DNA of 64,000 bases from Porpolomopsis calyptriformis. Lineage: Eukaryota; Basidiomycota; Agaricomycetes; Agaricales; Hygrophoraceae. The DNA is taken from NCBI GenBank assembly GCA_951640195.1, contig OX621164.1:3019098-3083097 (forward strand), given 5' to 3'. This document shows positions 11,834 to 21,696 of this stretch, piece by piece. Numbering within the stretch: position 1 is the stretch's first letter; each line of letters opens with the position of its first letter. A program made the translations under genes and the position numbers. The notes beneath the pieces are model-generated. The model had not been told where the DNA came from. It did no database searches and saw nothing but the letters and a program-made list of their open reading frames with translations.

Positions 11834-12202
11834 TGTTATGATTCGGTAGTCGAAGGGTTTTACTTCTCGCGTTGGTGGGGCTGATGAGGAAATGGAATTC
11901 GACTAAAGAGTGGGGGAGCTAACTAGGAATCGAACTTAGCCTACTGACTAGAGGTCAGGCTTTATATACTAACTACCTGAGTTGCCATGAGTCAGTCGTA
12001 TGTACAATTACAAAGCGGAATCCGGAATGTGACTAGTGAAGAGTCACAAAAAGAATAATGGAAACAGAATGTGACTCGTGAAGAGTCGGAAGGAAGGTAC
12101 ATGTGATCAGTCTCTATATATAAAGTGGTAAAGCGGAAGGATGAACGGAATGGAGACTAATCAAGTATGACTAAAAAGAAAAAGAAAAAAGTGTCCGTAA
12201 CA
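11834..12202 (-). repeat. Element A 3' LTR
   Basis: 369 bp, TG..CA. Just inside it, on the minus strand, a purine-rich run (ttttagtgtgggtgta) is a probable polypurine tract. The LTR carries the same TATATAAA and self-primer block as its partner. Confidence 0.95.
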
Positions 12203-12283
12203 TACACCCACACTAAAAGGAATTTCGTCCCGAAATTCGAGGCAACCTTTGGGAATGTTGATGGGTGCGGAGGAAGGGGAGGA

Positions 12284-12862
12284 CTAAGATAAGTCCTTGT
12301 CGGAGACGGCGGTCGACAGGGAAATAATGTCGGCCGGGAAAGTATTGTTGTCGTTGAGGATGGTGATGGGGTTCGACGATGAACCGGGGGGAATGATGAG
12401 CGGACCTGGGAAAACAGGGGGAGCGGGGGAATCGAGATGGGGAAGTACCTTTGCGACTTCCTCGTATTTCGCCTCCCAGTGCTTGGCCTGTTCTCGCCAA
12501 TATTCACTTGCTCTTCTCTTTCCGTCCAAGCTCATTCCTTGATTATACAACTCTTCATTTAATCTCGCGATTTCGTTCTTGTAGTATTCAACGTCCTTCT
12601 GCAACGACTCGACGATCTGCTCAGGTGGGATGGGTGGTGCGACAATTTCCTCTGGCCATATGGCAAGGTCCCGATTACGTGCGCGTCGGTTATGCTGCCA
12701 GAGTTGTCCGGTGAGCTCAGCTTCACCGTAAGTGGAGGAGGTAGAAGCGAGTGGAGGGAGAGCGCGACGAGGAGGTTGTCCTCCAGTGGACATATGAGGA
12801 GCACGGGGTGGACGACCACCAGTAGACTTGCGGGCAGTTTGGTGAGAGTGTTCTGTGGGCAT
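12284..12862 (-). CDS. Element A third ORF: coiled-coil protein after pol
   Basis: Open ATG-initiated frame of about 192 residues between the end of pol and the 3' LTR, without internal stops. A basic Ser/Pro-rich N-terminus (HQTARKSTGGRPPR) leads to a predicted coiled coil (LQKDVEYYKNEIARLNEEL) with a Trp-rich stretch (ASEYWREQAKHWEAKYEEV), then a Pro-rich tail. No zinc finger, signal peptide or membrane helix is seen. Elements C and D have a coiled-coil ORF in the same place with a comparable Trp pattern (FWKNHWDESELKVWEL). Whether all are homologous is an inference. Function unknown. Its intactness in an element whose pol is full of stops is notable. Confidence 0.65.
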   Translation of the reverse strand: MPTEHSHQTARKSTGGRPPRAPHMSTGGQPPRRALPPLASTSSTYGEAELTGQLWQHNRRARNRDLAIWPEEIVAPPIPPEQIVESLQKDVEYYKNEIARLNEELYNQGMSLDGKRRASEYWREQAKHWEAKYEEVAKVLPHLDSPAPPVFPGPLIIPPGSSSNPITILNDNNTFPADIISLSTAVSDKDLS

Positions 12863-12986
12863 AGCGATGTCGATTTTTGAGAGTGAAAGACGGAGATGAA
12901 AGAGATTATAAGGATGAGTCGGAGTTTGGAAAAGGTGACAAAGGTGAAAAACATAAATGAGGGGAGTTGATACCGTGAAAGAATGA

Positions 12987-14312
12987 TTAGGTTGCCGTTT
13001 GAATTGATTGTTCATATTCTAGAATTCATTCTTTCACATGGAGGAGGTTCTTCTTCAGCTCCCAAGTTGCTTCTTCAATAGGATAGCTGACCCATTTGAC
13101 TAAATACGTATGACGCCGGGTAGACCTGTGGTGTTGGAGAATTTGTTCGACCTCATATTCTTCTTTCTCTTGAATAACATCCGGAGGTGGGCAGAGATTA
13201 TCGTCTACTTCTTCTGGATGGAGATCGGAGTTAATGTTAGTGGGTCTCAGGAGTGAAACGTGAAAGATGTCGTGTATTTTCCATGATAAGGGGAGGGCCA
13301 GGTGATAAGAGACTTTTCCAATTCTTTCTAGAACTTTGAATGGTCCTGTGCGTCGGACATCGAGTTTAAGGGTTGGACGACCTGTTTTTAAGTTACGGGT
13401 ATCAAGATAAACAAATTGACCTATTTGAAGTTGGGTATCTTTCCGTTTGCGATCTGCGAAGCGTTTCATGGTTTCGGCCATTGTTTCCAGAGCTTTTGTG
13501 GCTTCTTCATGGGCTTCTGTGAGATGATCGTGAAAGGCATCTGCTGTGGGGTTGGGAGTAGAGGTCGCAGGGATAGATGGGATGAAGGGATGTTGGCCAG
13601 TATCAAGGTAAAAGGGAGTGTGTTTCGTTGAGGAGTGTTGTTGGTTATTATACGCGAATTCAGCTGGGGATAGCCAGTTGGACCAATCATCTTGCATAAA
13701 GTTTGTATATAAACGAAGGTATTGTTCAAGTTCTTGATTGATGCGTTCCGTTTGACCATCAGTTTGGGGATGATAAGCAGTGGATAGACCGGAGATGATT
13801 CCCAAATGAGTGTTGAGAGCTTTCACGAATTTGGAAGCGAATTGAGTTCCTCGATCGGTTATGATCTTCTTTGGCTAGCCGTGGTGTTTCCATACATTGT
13901 CCCTAAAGAGCTTTGTGACTCCTTCTGCAGAAATGTTTGAAGTCATTGGAATGAAGTGAGCGCGTTTGGTGAAACGATCAACAATGACTAAGACAGCATC
14001 GTAGCCAGATGATTGGGGAAGTTCTACGATTAGATTGGCGGTGATTTCTTCCCAAGGTCGAGACGAAGGGGGAATGGGTTCCAGGAGACCTGCAGGCTTT
14101 GAAGGATAAAGCTTGACTTGTTGGCAGGTCGGACAGGATGATACAAATACACGGATGTCAGGGGCAGCACTACTCCAGGTGTAGTTCCGCAACACAAGCT
14201 CACGTGTCTTCTCAATTCCGGGATGGCCTCCATGGGGTAGGGAGTAGGTCAATCGAATTATCTCTGTGCGTAGCAATACGTCCGCTGGCACAACAATACG
14301 ATCTCCTGCATC
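12987..14312 (-). pseudogene. Element A integrase and chromodomain (3' half of pol)
   Basis: Reads from the element B insertion point at 14312 leftward. It contains the HHCC-type finger (HGGHPGIEKT..CPTCQQ), catalytic core stretches (YDAVLVIVDRFTKRAHFIP, TAYHPQTDGQTERINQELE, FAYNN), the GPF/Y-like RRTGPFKVLERIG, FHVSLLR, and a chromodomain (EYEVEQILQH..TYLVKWVSYPIEEATWE). An in-frame TAG at about 13876 replaces a Trp in the WKHHGWPKK context, and a TGA near 13026 truncates the tail; beyond it the frame continues to SIQTAT and TAA at 12987, as in elements C and D. The other half of pol is at 28103-30353. Confidence 0.9.
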
Positions 14313-14528
14313 TGTTATGTCGGCAGTCAGAATCTCAGGTCGCTTCGATGAGGGATAACGAAGAGCTCAGCGTGTAAACTGAGGGTGGCAACGTTGAAGG
14401 ACAAATCTAAGGAAGATACAAGCGTTCTGTGCACTACTTATATCTACCTGGGCCTGGGCCATGATTGTGATAACCACGGCGACAATCCATGGAACAGCTG
14501 ACTAATGCGCAGCACTGTGACCATAACA
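14313..14528 (-). repeat. Element B 3' LTR with internal deletion
   Basis: 216 bp against 389 bp in the partner. Sequence matches up to gcagcactg and then jumps to the terminal tgaccataaca, losing about 173 bp of U3 including the GATAAG cluster. Both termini survive, so the loss is an internal deletion. A purine run (gaagagagggtga on -) just inside is the likely polypurine tract. Confidence 0.9.
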
Positions 14529-14644
14529 TCACCCTCTCTTCAAATTCGCGTCCGCGCAACGTTAGAACAGGCGTTGGAAATGTCTTGAACAATCTCGCAA
14601 CAACCACCGAGGTGCATAACAGGGAGAGGTCGGGAGATGGTATT

Positions 14645-15044
14645 TGTCACGGTCGTAATTTTCCTTCTTTTTCTTTATCTTATCATATGCAAACCTATCT
14701 CTTATCTTGGGATTCCCCCTATTTGTTATCGGGATTCCCCATTACCTTTCTCCGGGATTCCCCACTACTTTACCTATATGTGGATACACTTCATTTCCGT
14801 TATGTTTCAACCCCTTTATGATTCGTCATCGATCACGATGACTCATCCTTATCTTTACCTCATGTTATGTCGCACTGACTCACACAGATAAGTAGTCAGT
14901 ATATAAAGAGTACTTCTGTACGTATCAGACCTTAAGTCTGATTCCTCGTTAGCCTACTCATAACAAGGACTTGGAACCATCTCTTATATCTCTTGGGACA
15001 GAACACCCGAAGTAAAACGCGTTCCGAACAACCGGTTTATAACA
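14645..15044 (+). repeat. Element C 5' LTR with promoter and self-primer
   Basis: Starts TGTCACGG and ends TATAACA. TATATAAA at 14900-14907 lies 34 nt before AAGTCTGATTC (14934-14944), the likely RNA start and self-primer. U3 contains CTTATC motifs and three copies of gggattcccc. Confidence 0.95.
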
Positions 15045-15045
15045 A

Positions 15046-15056
15046 GAATCAGACTT
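15046..15056 (+). other. Element C primer-binding site (self-priming type)
   Basis: GAATCAGACTT, one base inside the 5' LTR, is the exact reverse complement of AAGTCTGATTC at 14934-14944 of the LTR. No tRNA-type TGG start is present. This matches the 11-nt self-primer layout known from Tf1. Confidence 0.8.
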
Positions 15057-15099
15057 CCTTCTGGTTCTCTCCCACCTGCTTATCCAAACATCCCCATCA

Positions 15100-16641
15100 C
15101 TGTAATCATCGACATCACCTCTTTGCCCCTTACCCACTTCCATCCTGGCTTCTACCGACAACTCAGACGTTGAAGAACATTATGAAGACCCTCTCTCAAG
15201 ATCGACTTTCTTGGCTACAATTCGAGATCAAGAACCATCCTTTTCTTCAGTCCTTGAAGAAACATTAGCTACTCCTACCCCTGCTCCTACCTCTCTAGGA
15301 CCACGGACTTGATCGAGAACAAGAGGACTCTTCTCTTCATCTTCAGCCCCAGTAACAAGACCAGTTCATCAACGAACTGCTACCCCACCAGGATGATACG
15401 GTTCCCTCTATTCCCAACTTTCCTCTGCGACACCCACACCAACACCAACACCAACAGCTCCAATAACTCCACAACAACCGACATCTACTGATATGTCAGG
15501 AACGTCCACTAACGCCCCCACCAACCCCCCTACCATTGATATTGTGACCTTGGTGGCCACTGTTCGCCAACTCGAACAAACCATCACCCAACAACAACAG
15601 CTAATTACCCAGCTCCAGCAACAACAACCCCAACCTCCTCTACCACCCTAACAACCTCTTCTGCCTCAACAACCTGCTCCCCCCTCCATCAAGATCGCCA
15701 AACCCGATGAATACGACGGGTCTGCAGCCAAGTGCCTTAACTTCATCCAAGCTTGTCGTCTGGTCCTTGACAACAGCCAATGGTCCGACAGACAGAAGAT
15801 CACTTATGTCTTGTCGTTTATGAAGATTGGTGTCGCCCAATCATGGGCCCGACAACAGACTCAGGAATTCAAACGTGCTCAATGGGTTGGAGCCGATTAC
15901 AAAGATTTTATGGAAGAGCTTGAGGAATGCTTTGGAGATGTTGATGCGAGAGCGACAGCGCAGGTCAAAATTCAAAAGGTAACCCAAGGACTTTCTACTG
16001 TGGACAATTATAACATACGATTTGGAGCTCTCGCGGACGAAACTGGATTCAACGACGACGCCCTCAAAGTTTTCTACCGGAACGGCCTCAACCCCGGAAT
16101 ACTCGAAAAAATCTATGCCCTTGATCCCATCCCCGCCACCCTTAACGCTTGGAAGCGAAAAGCTTCCATCTTCGATCGACAACGTCTCGAGCTTGCACTT
16201 GAGCGTCGTGCTGCTCCCCGGAGTAACTACTACACTCCCAGGGAGACCGTGGCTCGAACGATGACCCGAACTCCCTCCTCTGCTCCTGTCAAACAGGAGA
16301 CAACTTCCTCACCATCAATATCGCGAGTTCCGCGAGGCAACTGCTATCGCTGTGGAGAACCAGGTCATTGGGTGAACAAGTGCCCAAATTCCCCTCTCGC
16401 CTCTTCTTCGACAGCGCGCCCATCAAGTAGTGCCCCTGCCGGACAACGGCGAGGAAGACCAACCACAGGGCGAGGTCGAGGACGAAATATTCGAGGAATC
16501 GAGACAGAACGAGTCGACGAGGTGGTTTCCCTGACTGCTGCGGAGGAAACTATTCGAGTGGTGGACAACTGCGGGATCGATCGCTGGCCAAAGGAGAAAA
16601 AAGCTCAGCTCATCAAGGAACTGAAAGAACAGGGTTTTTAA
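15100..16641 (+). pseudogene. Element C gag
   Basis: Structural protein with a CCHC zinc knuckle. The frame is best supported from ATG 15493 but similar composition (Thr/Pro-rich) reads upstream in the same frame to about 15100. In-frame stops at 15310 (TGA), 15394 (TGA) and 15649 (TAA) each fit a single C-to-T change. From 15652 the core is open: SIKIAKPDEYDGS, then the capsid region, then CYRCGEPGHWVNKC near residues 280-295 of the 15493 frame, followed by an Arg/Gly-rich stretch. It ends QGF-TAA at 16639-16641, overlapping the -1 pol frame. Confidence 0.85.
16632..16641 (+). promoter_or_regulatory. Candidate -1 ribosomal frameshift site of element C
   Basis: The gag frame reads CAG GGT TTT TAA. 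The heptamer G-GGT-TTT has the X-XXY-YYZ form of -1 slippery sites and is followed at once by the gag stop. Pol is open in the -1 frame across it. No downstream pseudoknot was modelled. Confidence 0.5.
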
Positions 16642-19600
16642 AGAGTCTGAACGCTTCGCCTGCCGTTACGGACGTATCTACTCAAGAATGTACCACCACT
16701 CCATGCAATCTATTTCGAATTCTTGGTACTCTTGAAAAAGGCAATCTCGGACTCATTTTGGACGTTTGGATTGAAGCTACCGACACTGGTCGACGTGTCC
16801 CGGCCACTGCTCTAGTTGATAGCGGAGCCTCTGGAAATTTTGTGGACGAATCCTTCGCAACTCGCCACAGTTTTACTCTAACACGATTGGAAACCCCAAT
16901 CCCCATACGGAATGCCGATGGATCTGAAAACCGAGGTGGACCCATCGAGAATGATATTGATATTTGGTTAGAGGCTCCTGGAGGACACAATGAACGGATC
17001 CGATTGGAAGTGACCGATCTCGGATCTAAGACAGATATTATCCTCGGCTTCCCGTGGCTCAAGAAGCACAACCCCAACATCGATTGGAAAGAGGCAACAC
17101 TGGCTCTAGATAGCGAAGATTTCCCTCTTCCGCGATGGATAGTGAAAGATGCAGAGTCACCGGGAATGGAATTGGTCACGCTGGCCATGAATCGACGCGT
17201 ATCGAAGTTGGATGAATCCCGAGCCAGCACGGTGGAAGAAGATATGTGAAAGTTTGTACTGGAGGTATACTGGAAAGACTATTCTAGTGTCTTTGCCAAA
17301 GAATCCTTTGACCGCCTTCCACCGCATTCGGAATTCGACCACGCCATAGAACTGGACGAAACCTTCAGACCAGTTAAAGGCGCGAAATACGCGATGTCCC
17401 CTCTTGAGATGGATCACTTACACAAGTTCATCGACGAAAACTTGTCTACTGGACGAATACGAATTTCCAAATCGAAACAAGTCTCTCCATTCTTCTTTGG
17501 AAAGAAAGCCGAAGAAGTGAACGCTAAAGGTAAAAATGCTGGCTTACGCCCTATTGAGGATTATCGCTATCTCAATGAACACATGGTTCCTGATCATTAT
17601 CCCCTTCCTCTCCTTCATCAAATACTCCAACGACCTAAACTCCTAACAGCGTCACTGTTCACGGTCATGGACATCCGATGGGGATTCAACAATATCAGGA
17701 TCAAGGAAGGCAATGAATGGAAAGCCGCTTTCATTACAGAAGCAGGCGCCTTCGAACCCACCGTCATGTTCTTTGGTTTGCGGAACTCACCAGCCACCTT
17801 TCAATGGATGATCGACACAAGATTCAAAAAGGTCCTGGACTCCAGAAACGTTTTCATTTATATCGATGACGTGCTTGTTTGTGGAGACGATTTACAGGAA
17901 TTGCGATATTGGACTTTCAAAACTCTAGATATCATGAAGAGACACGGACTCTCGTGTAAACCCGTCAAATGCCAGTTCGAGAAGGAAGAAGTCATTTATC
18001 TCGGAGTCGTCCTATCCAAAGGACGAATCACCACTAACCCGAAAAAGGTCGACGCTATCATGTCTTGGCCTGTTCCAGAGATGGTGAAACAACTCCAATC
18101 CTTCTTGGGCAGTGCGAACTTTTGGCGGAGATATATCAAGAATTTCTCCAAAGTCGCTACCCCTCTCTATGAACTCTTGCACAATGAAACTGTGTGGGAA
18201 TGGACTCCTCGAAGACAAGAAGCCTTCGACAACATCAAGTCCCTTTTGACAAACGCGCCCGTTCTTCATATTCCTGATCGCGATCTCCCTTATTGCTTGG
18301 AAACTGATGCTTCTATCATTGGAATCGCAGGAATACTCTCCCAGCGTCATGACGGACATTGGAAACCTGTCGGCTATCACTCAAGATCTACCTCCCCTGC
18401 CGAAAAGAACTACGTTCCAGGGAGGAAAAACAAAGCCGACGGCTTGTCCAGGCGCCCGGATTACTTGCCCGGCGTCGAAGCCGACGTGGAGAACGAAGTT
18501 CTGATAGCGCGCAACTGATGGATAAATTCGATTGTCAAGTTGTCGAATTCAAGCTTTCTCTCTAGATTACGCTTCAAAATCCCACTCCCACAGAAGATCC
18601 AAGATAAACTCGAGGATGCCTCATTCGCTTGGACCCAAGTTGATGGGCTTGTACGCGATGTTGAAGGTCGGATAGTGGTGCCAGAGGAGGTATCTCTGCG
18701 CACAGACATTATACGACTGTCCCACGCCTACCCCCACGCTGGCCACCCTGGCATTGAGAAGACGAAGGAACTCGTTCTTTGTAACTTTATTTGGGATGGT
18801 GTCTTACAAGACATCACCAACTACGTTCGATCCTGCCCCGCTTGCCAACAAAACAAGAACTTCCCCTCGAAGCCGTCAGGACTACTCCAACCCATACCCC
18901 CCTCTACGGAACCATGGAAGGAAATTACCGTCGATCTCATTGTCAAACTCCCCAAGTCACAAGGCTATGATGCTGTAATGGTTGTTGTCGATCGTTTCAC
19001 TAAACGTGCTCATTTCATTCCAACAACTTCTAATCTTTCGTCAGAAGGTGCTGCAAAACTCTTTCAGAATCACATCTGGAAACATCATGGATGGTCCCAA
19101 AAGGTTATATCCGATCGTGGAGTGCAATTTGCGTCCAAATTCACAGAAGCCCTCAATAACTCCTTAGGGATTATCTCCGGTCTCTCCACTGCGTATCATC
19201 CTCAAACAGATGGTCAAACGGAACGTACCAATCAAGAACTTGAAGTCTACTTACGTTTCTATACCAACTTTATGCAGGACGACTGGTCAGAATGGCTTGC
19301 TTCTGCGGAATTTGCCTACAATAATCGGCAACACTCTGCTACTTCACAATCACCATTCTATATGGAATACGGACGTCATCCTCACCTTCCCACAATCATT
19401 CCGGATCAAAGCAACGTGTTCGCAGCAAATACCTTTCACAAACGCCTCACACGCGCACAGCAAAATGCCGAACGATCCTTATCAAAGACAACGGAGTCAA
19501 TGAAGAAATACGCCGATCGTAAACGGAAGCCTTCACCCTCCTATGAAGAAGGAGATCTAGTCTGGTTGGACACCAAGAATATCAAGACGACACAACCCTC

Positions 19601-19985
19601 GAAGAAACTTGACAATCGACGGACCGGACCATTCAAGGTCTTGAAGAAGATATCGGACCTTGCTTATCTGATCGACATTCCCGGAACATGGAGACTACAC
19701 CCAGTCTTTCACGTTTCACTCCTGAGACCCAACGTCGGAAATGAATTGCTCCACCCTGATGTCATCGACACATCACAGCCTCCCCCTGATCTGATCGAAA
19801 ATGAAGAAGAATACGAGGTCGAATCTATACTACAACATTCTGGAGCTAAACGATGCCGAAAATATTTGGTCAAATGGAAAGGCTATCCGATTGAAGAAGC
19901 CACTTGGGAAGATCGATCGAACATTTTACGACACGCCAAGGAAATTGTGAAGACGTACGAAGACTCAATTCAAACGGTGACTTGA
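16635..19985 (+). pseudogene. Element C pol (protease, RT, RNase H, integrase, chromodomain)
   Basis: One continuous frame with only two stops (TGA at 17247 and 18516). Order: protease (LVDSGASGNF near 16820); reverse transcriptase from about 17390 with FTVMDIRWGFNN, FFGLRNSPATFQ and the catalytic YIDD; RNase H starting LETDASIIGIAGIL; integrase with HAGHPGIEKT..CPACQQ, DLIV, SDRGVQF and QTDGQTERTNQELE; a GPF/Y motif (RRTGPFKVLKKI); chromodomain EYEVESILQH..YLVKWKGYPIEEATWE. In RNase H the sequence jumps from SPAEKNY to VPGRKNKADGLSRRPDY: about 80 residues, including later catalytic acids, are missing in frame compared with element A. This copy cannot make an active RNase H. Confidence 0.93.
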
Positions 19986-20146
19986 TTCTATTCATTCGTT
20001 AGTCATCATCTCGTCTGCCAAGAATTGACCTCTATTTTTAGAACCACTCCTTATAAACTGCCAGACGTCTCTACTTTCCTTCACGATTCAAATTACGCGC
20101 CTCTTAACAACGACTCAAAACCACTTGACTAAAAAACAACTTTATC

Positions 20147-20884
20147 ATGCCCACTACACGGTCTACACGATCCCCCTCCCCTCAAGTCGCCATCAGACGT
20201 TCTGGACGGATTCCTTCGTCCGCCATTCGCTCCCCCACTCCTGGTCCCTCCACCTCTGCTTCCTCTCCTCGACAATTACGTCGACAAGCTCGCGCATGCG
20301 CGGAAGACTTCTACACTATTCAGACCCCTCCCCCCGAAGACCCCGCCGTCACCATTTCCCGCCTCACGGTCCACAGTAACAGCGTCAGCAATTGGAACCG
20401 TGAACTTCGTCAAGAACGCGAAGTTCTGAAAGCTGAACTCAAGGCGTCGGAAAAAAGTGCATTATTCTGGAAGAATCATTGGGATGAAAGTGAGTTGAAA
20501 GTTTGGGAACTCCAACGTCAAAAGAAACGAACGTGGGTCGACTGCTACGACGTCACCACCCGCGCCATCATCGTCAAGCTCGTAGAAGAAAGTCGCTGGT
20601 CTGAACGGCTCACCAGGGAGGACTTCCTCCGAGCCCAACGAGACCTTGCGACAATGGAGACTTTAATCGAGTACGGGAGAACAGTCGAATACCCCATCAA
20701 CGTCGACCTGGAGTATCCGATCGATGACGACGATGTCGCGACAGTCCGAGCCCCCTCCCCCGTTGAAGCGACTTCGGAAGCCGAGCCCGCTGCTTCCCCC
20801 TCGGTGGCCGTCGAGGCCCCTGCCACTGAGGAAATCCCGACTCAGGCCTCGGAAGACGAAGCGACTGACACCGCCCAAGTTTGA
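20147..20884 (+). CDS. Element C third ORF: coiled-coil protein after pol
   Basis: Intact ORF of 245 residues between pol and the 3' LTR. It begins MPTTRSTRSPSPQVAIRRSG, basic and Ser/Pro-rich, passes through PPPEDPAVTISRLTVHSNS, then a probable coiled coil (NWNRELRQEREVLKAELKAS) with a Trp-rich segment (FWKNHWDESELKVWELQ), and ends in an acidic tail (DLEYPIDDDD; EDEATDTAQV). No known enzyme motif, signal peptide or membrane helix. Element D carries a clear degenerate homologue at 36466-37205. Its own ATG and distance from pol (about 160 bp) suggest a separate or spliced mRNA. Function unknown; a capsid, chromatin or counter-silencing role would be speculation. Confidence 0.8.
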   Translation: MPTTRSTRSPSPQVAIRRSGRIPSSAIRSPTPGPSTSASSPRQLRRQARACAEDFYTIQTPPPEDPAVTISRLTVHSNSVSNWNRELRQEREVLKAELKASEKSALFWKNHWDESELKVWELQRQKKRTWVDCYDVTTRAIIVKLVEESRWSERLTREDFLRAQRDLATMETLIEYGRTVEYPINVDLEYPIDDDDVATVRAPSPVEATSEAEPAASPSVAVEAPATEEIPTQASEDEATDTAQV

Positions 20885-20919
20885 AATTCGGGACGAATTT
20901 CTTTAAAAGTCGAGGTGTA

Positions 20920-21331
20920 TGTCACAGTCGTAATTTTCCTTCTTTTTCTTTATCTTATCGTATGCAAACCTATCTCTTATCTTGGGATTCCCCCCATTTG
21001 TTATCGGGATTCCCCATTACCTTTCTCCGGGATTCCCCAGGGATTCCCCACTACTTTACCTATATGCGGATACACTTCATTTCCGTTATGTTTCAACCCC
21101 TTTATGATTCATCATCGATCACGATGACTCATCCTTATCTTTACCTCATGTTATGTTGCACTGACTCACACAGATAAGTAGTCAGTATATAAAGAGTACT
21201 TCTGTACGTATCAGACCTTAAGTCTGATTCCTCATTAGCCTACTCATAACAAGGACTTGGAACCATCTCTTATATCTCTTGGGACAGAACACCCGAAGTA
21301 AAACGCGTTCCGAACAACCGGTTTATAACAG
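20920..21331 (+). repeat. Element C 3' LTR
   Basis: 412 bp, TG..CA, about 98% identical to the 5' LTR apart from an added 11-bp agggattcccc unit. It is preceded by a purine-rich aaaagtcgaggtgta. Confidence 0.95.
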
Positions 21332-21465
21332 TATTGGTACCGTCGACGAATTTCCAGAGTGGACAAGGGAGAGACTAGTTGGTACATCCGGAGCATTTGA
21401 CCTTGGTCGTCCAGCCGTAGAACAGTAGTTACAGCATTGACAGGACTGGACTCGTAGATCCATGC

Positions 21466-21663
21466 TCAATGAGCGGATGAGGGTAGGCGGGGGAGGAAGA
21501 TGGAACCATCGAAATCGCGTTCGAGTAACCGGTCGACTTCTGTTGGGTGGAGCGGGATGAGAACATCGATGTTGTCATTGGTCTTGGGCGGCTTGTAGTC
21601 CTCACCGGTGGAGTCCGTGATCGGATTGTAAAGATGTTCATCAATCCCAAAGAAGTCGTCCAT
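21466..21663 (-). CDS. Element B small ORF after pol
   Basis: A 65-residue open frame, MDDFFGIDEHLYNP at its start, between the end of pol and the point where C inserted. Acidic, with no recognised domain. It may be part of a longer 3' ORF or the remnant of one. Weak support. Confidence 0.35.
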   Translation of the reverse strand: MDDFFGIDEHLYNPITDSTGEDYKPPKTNDNIDVLIPLHPTEVDRLLERDFDGSIFLPRLPSSAH

Positions 21664-21696
21664 GCGGATAACGCATAGTCAGAGTCGAGGAGCTGG

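Larger units (their letters stand above)
14645..21331 (+). mobile_element. Ty3/Gypsy chromovirus C (innermost)
   Basis: Flanked by a perfect 5-bp duplication GTATT (14640-14644 and 21332-21336) within the 3' region of element B. LTRs are 14645-15044 (400 bp) and 20920-21331 (412 bp). Between them on + are gag, pol and a third ORF. Seven substitutions between LTRs, six at CpG, plus an extra copy of an 11-bp unit in the right LTR. About 6.7 kb. The least damaged of the four, but it has premature stops and an RNase H deletion. Confidence 0.96.

Noticed and set aside
14645..21331. Ascomycete-type RIP (CpA-biased)
   Set aside because: Observed LTR differences are at CpG, not preferentially CpA, and most of the sequence is not A/T-saturated.
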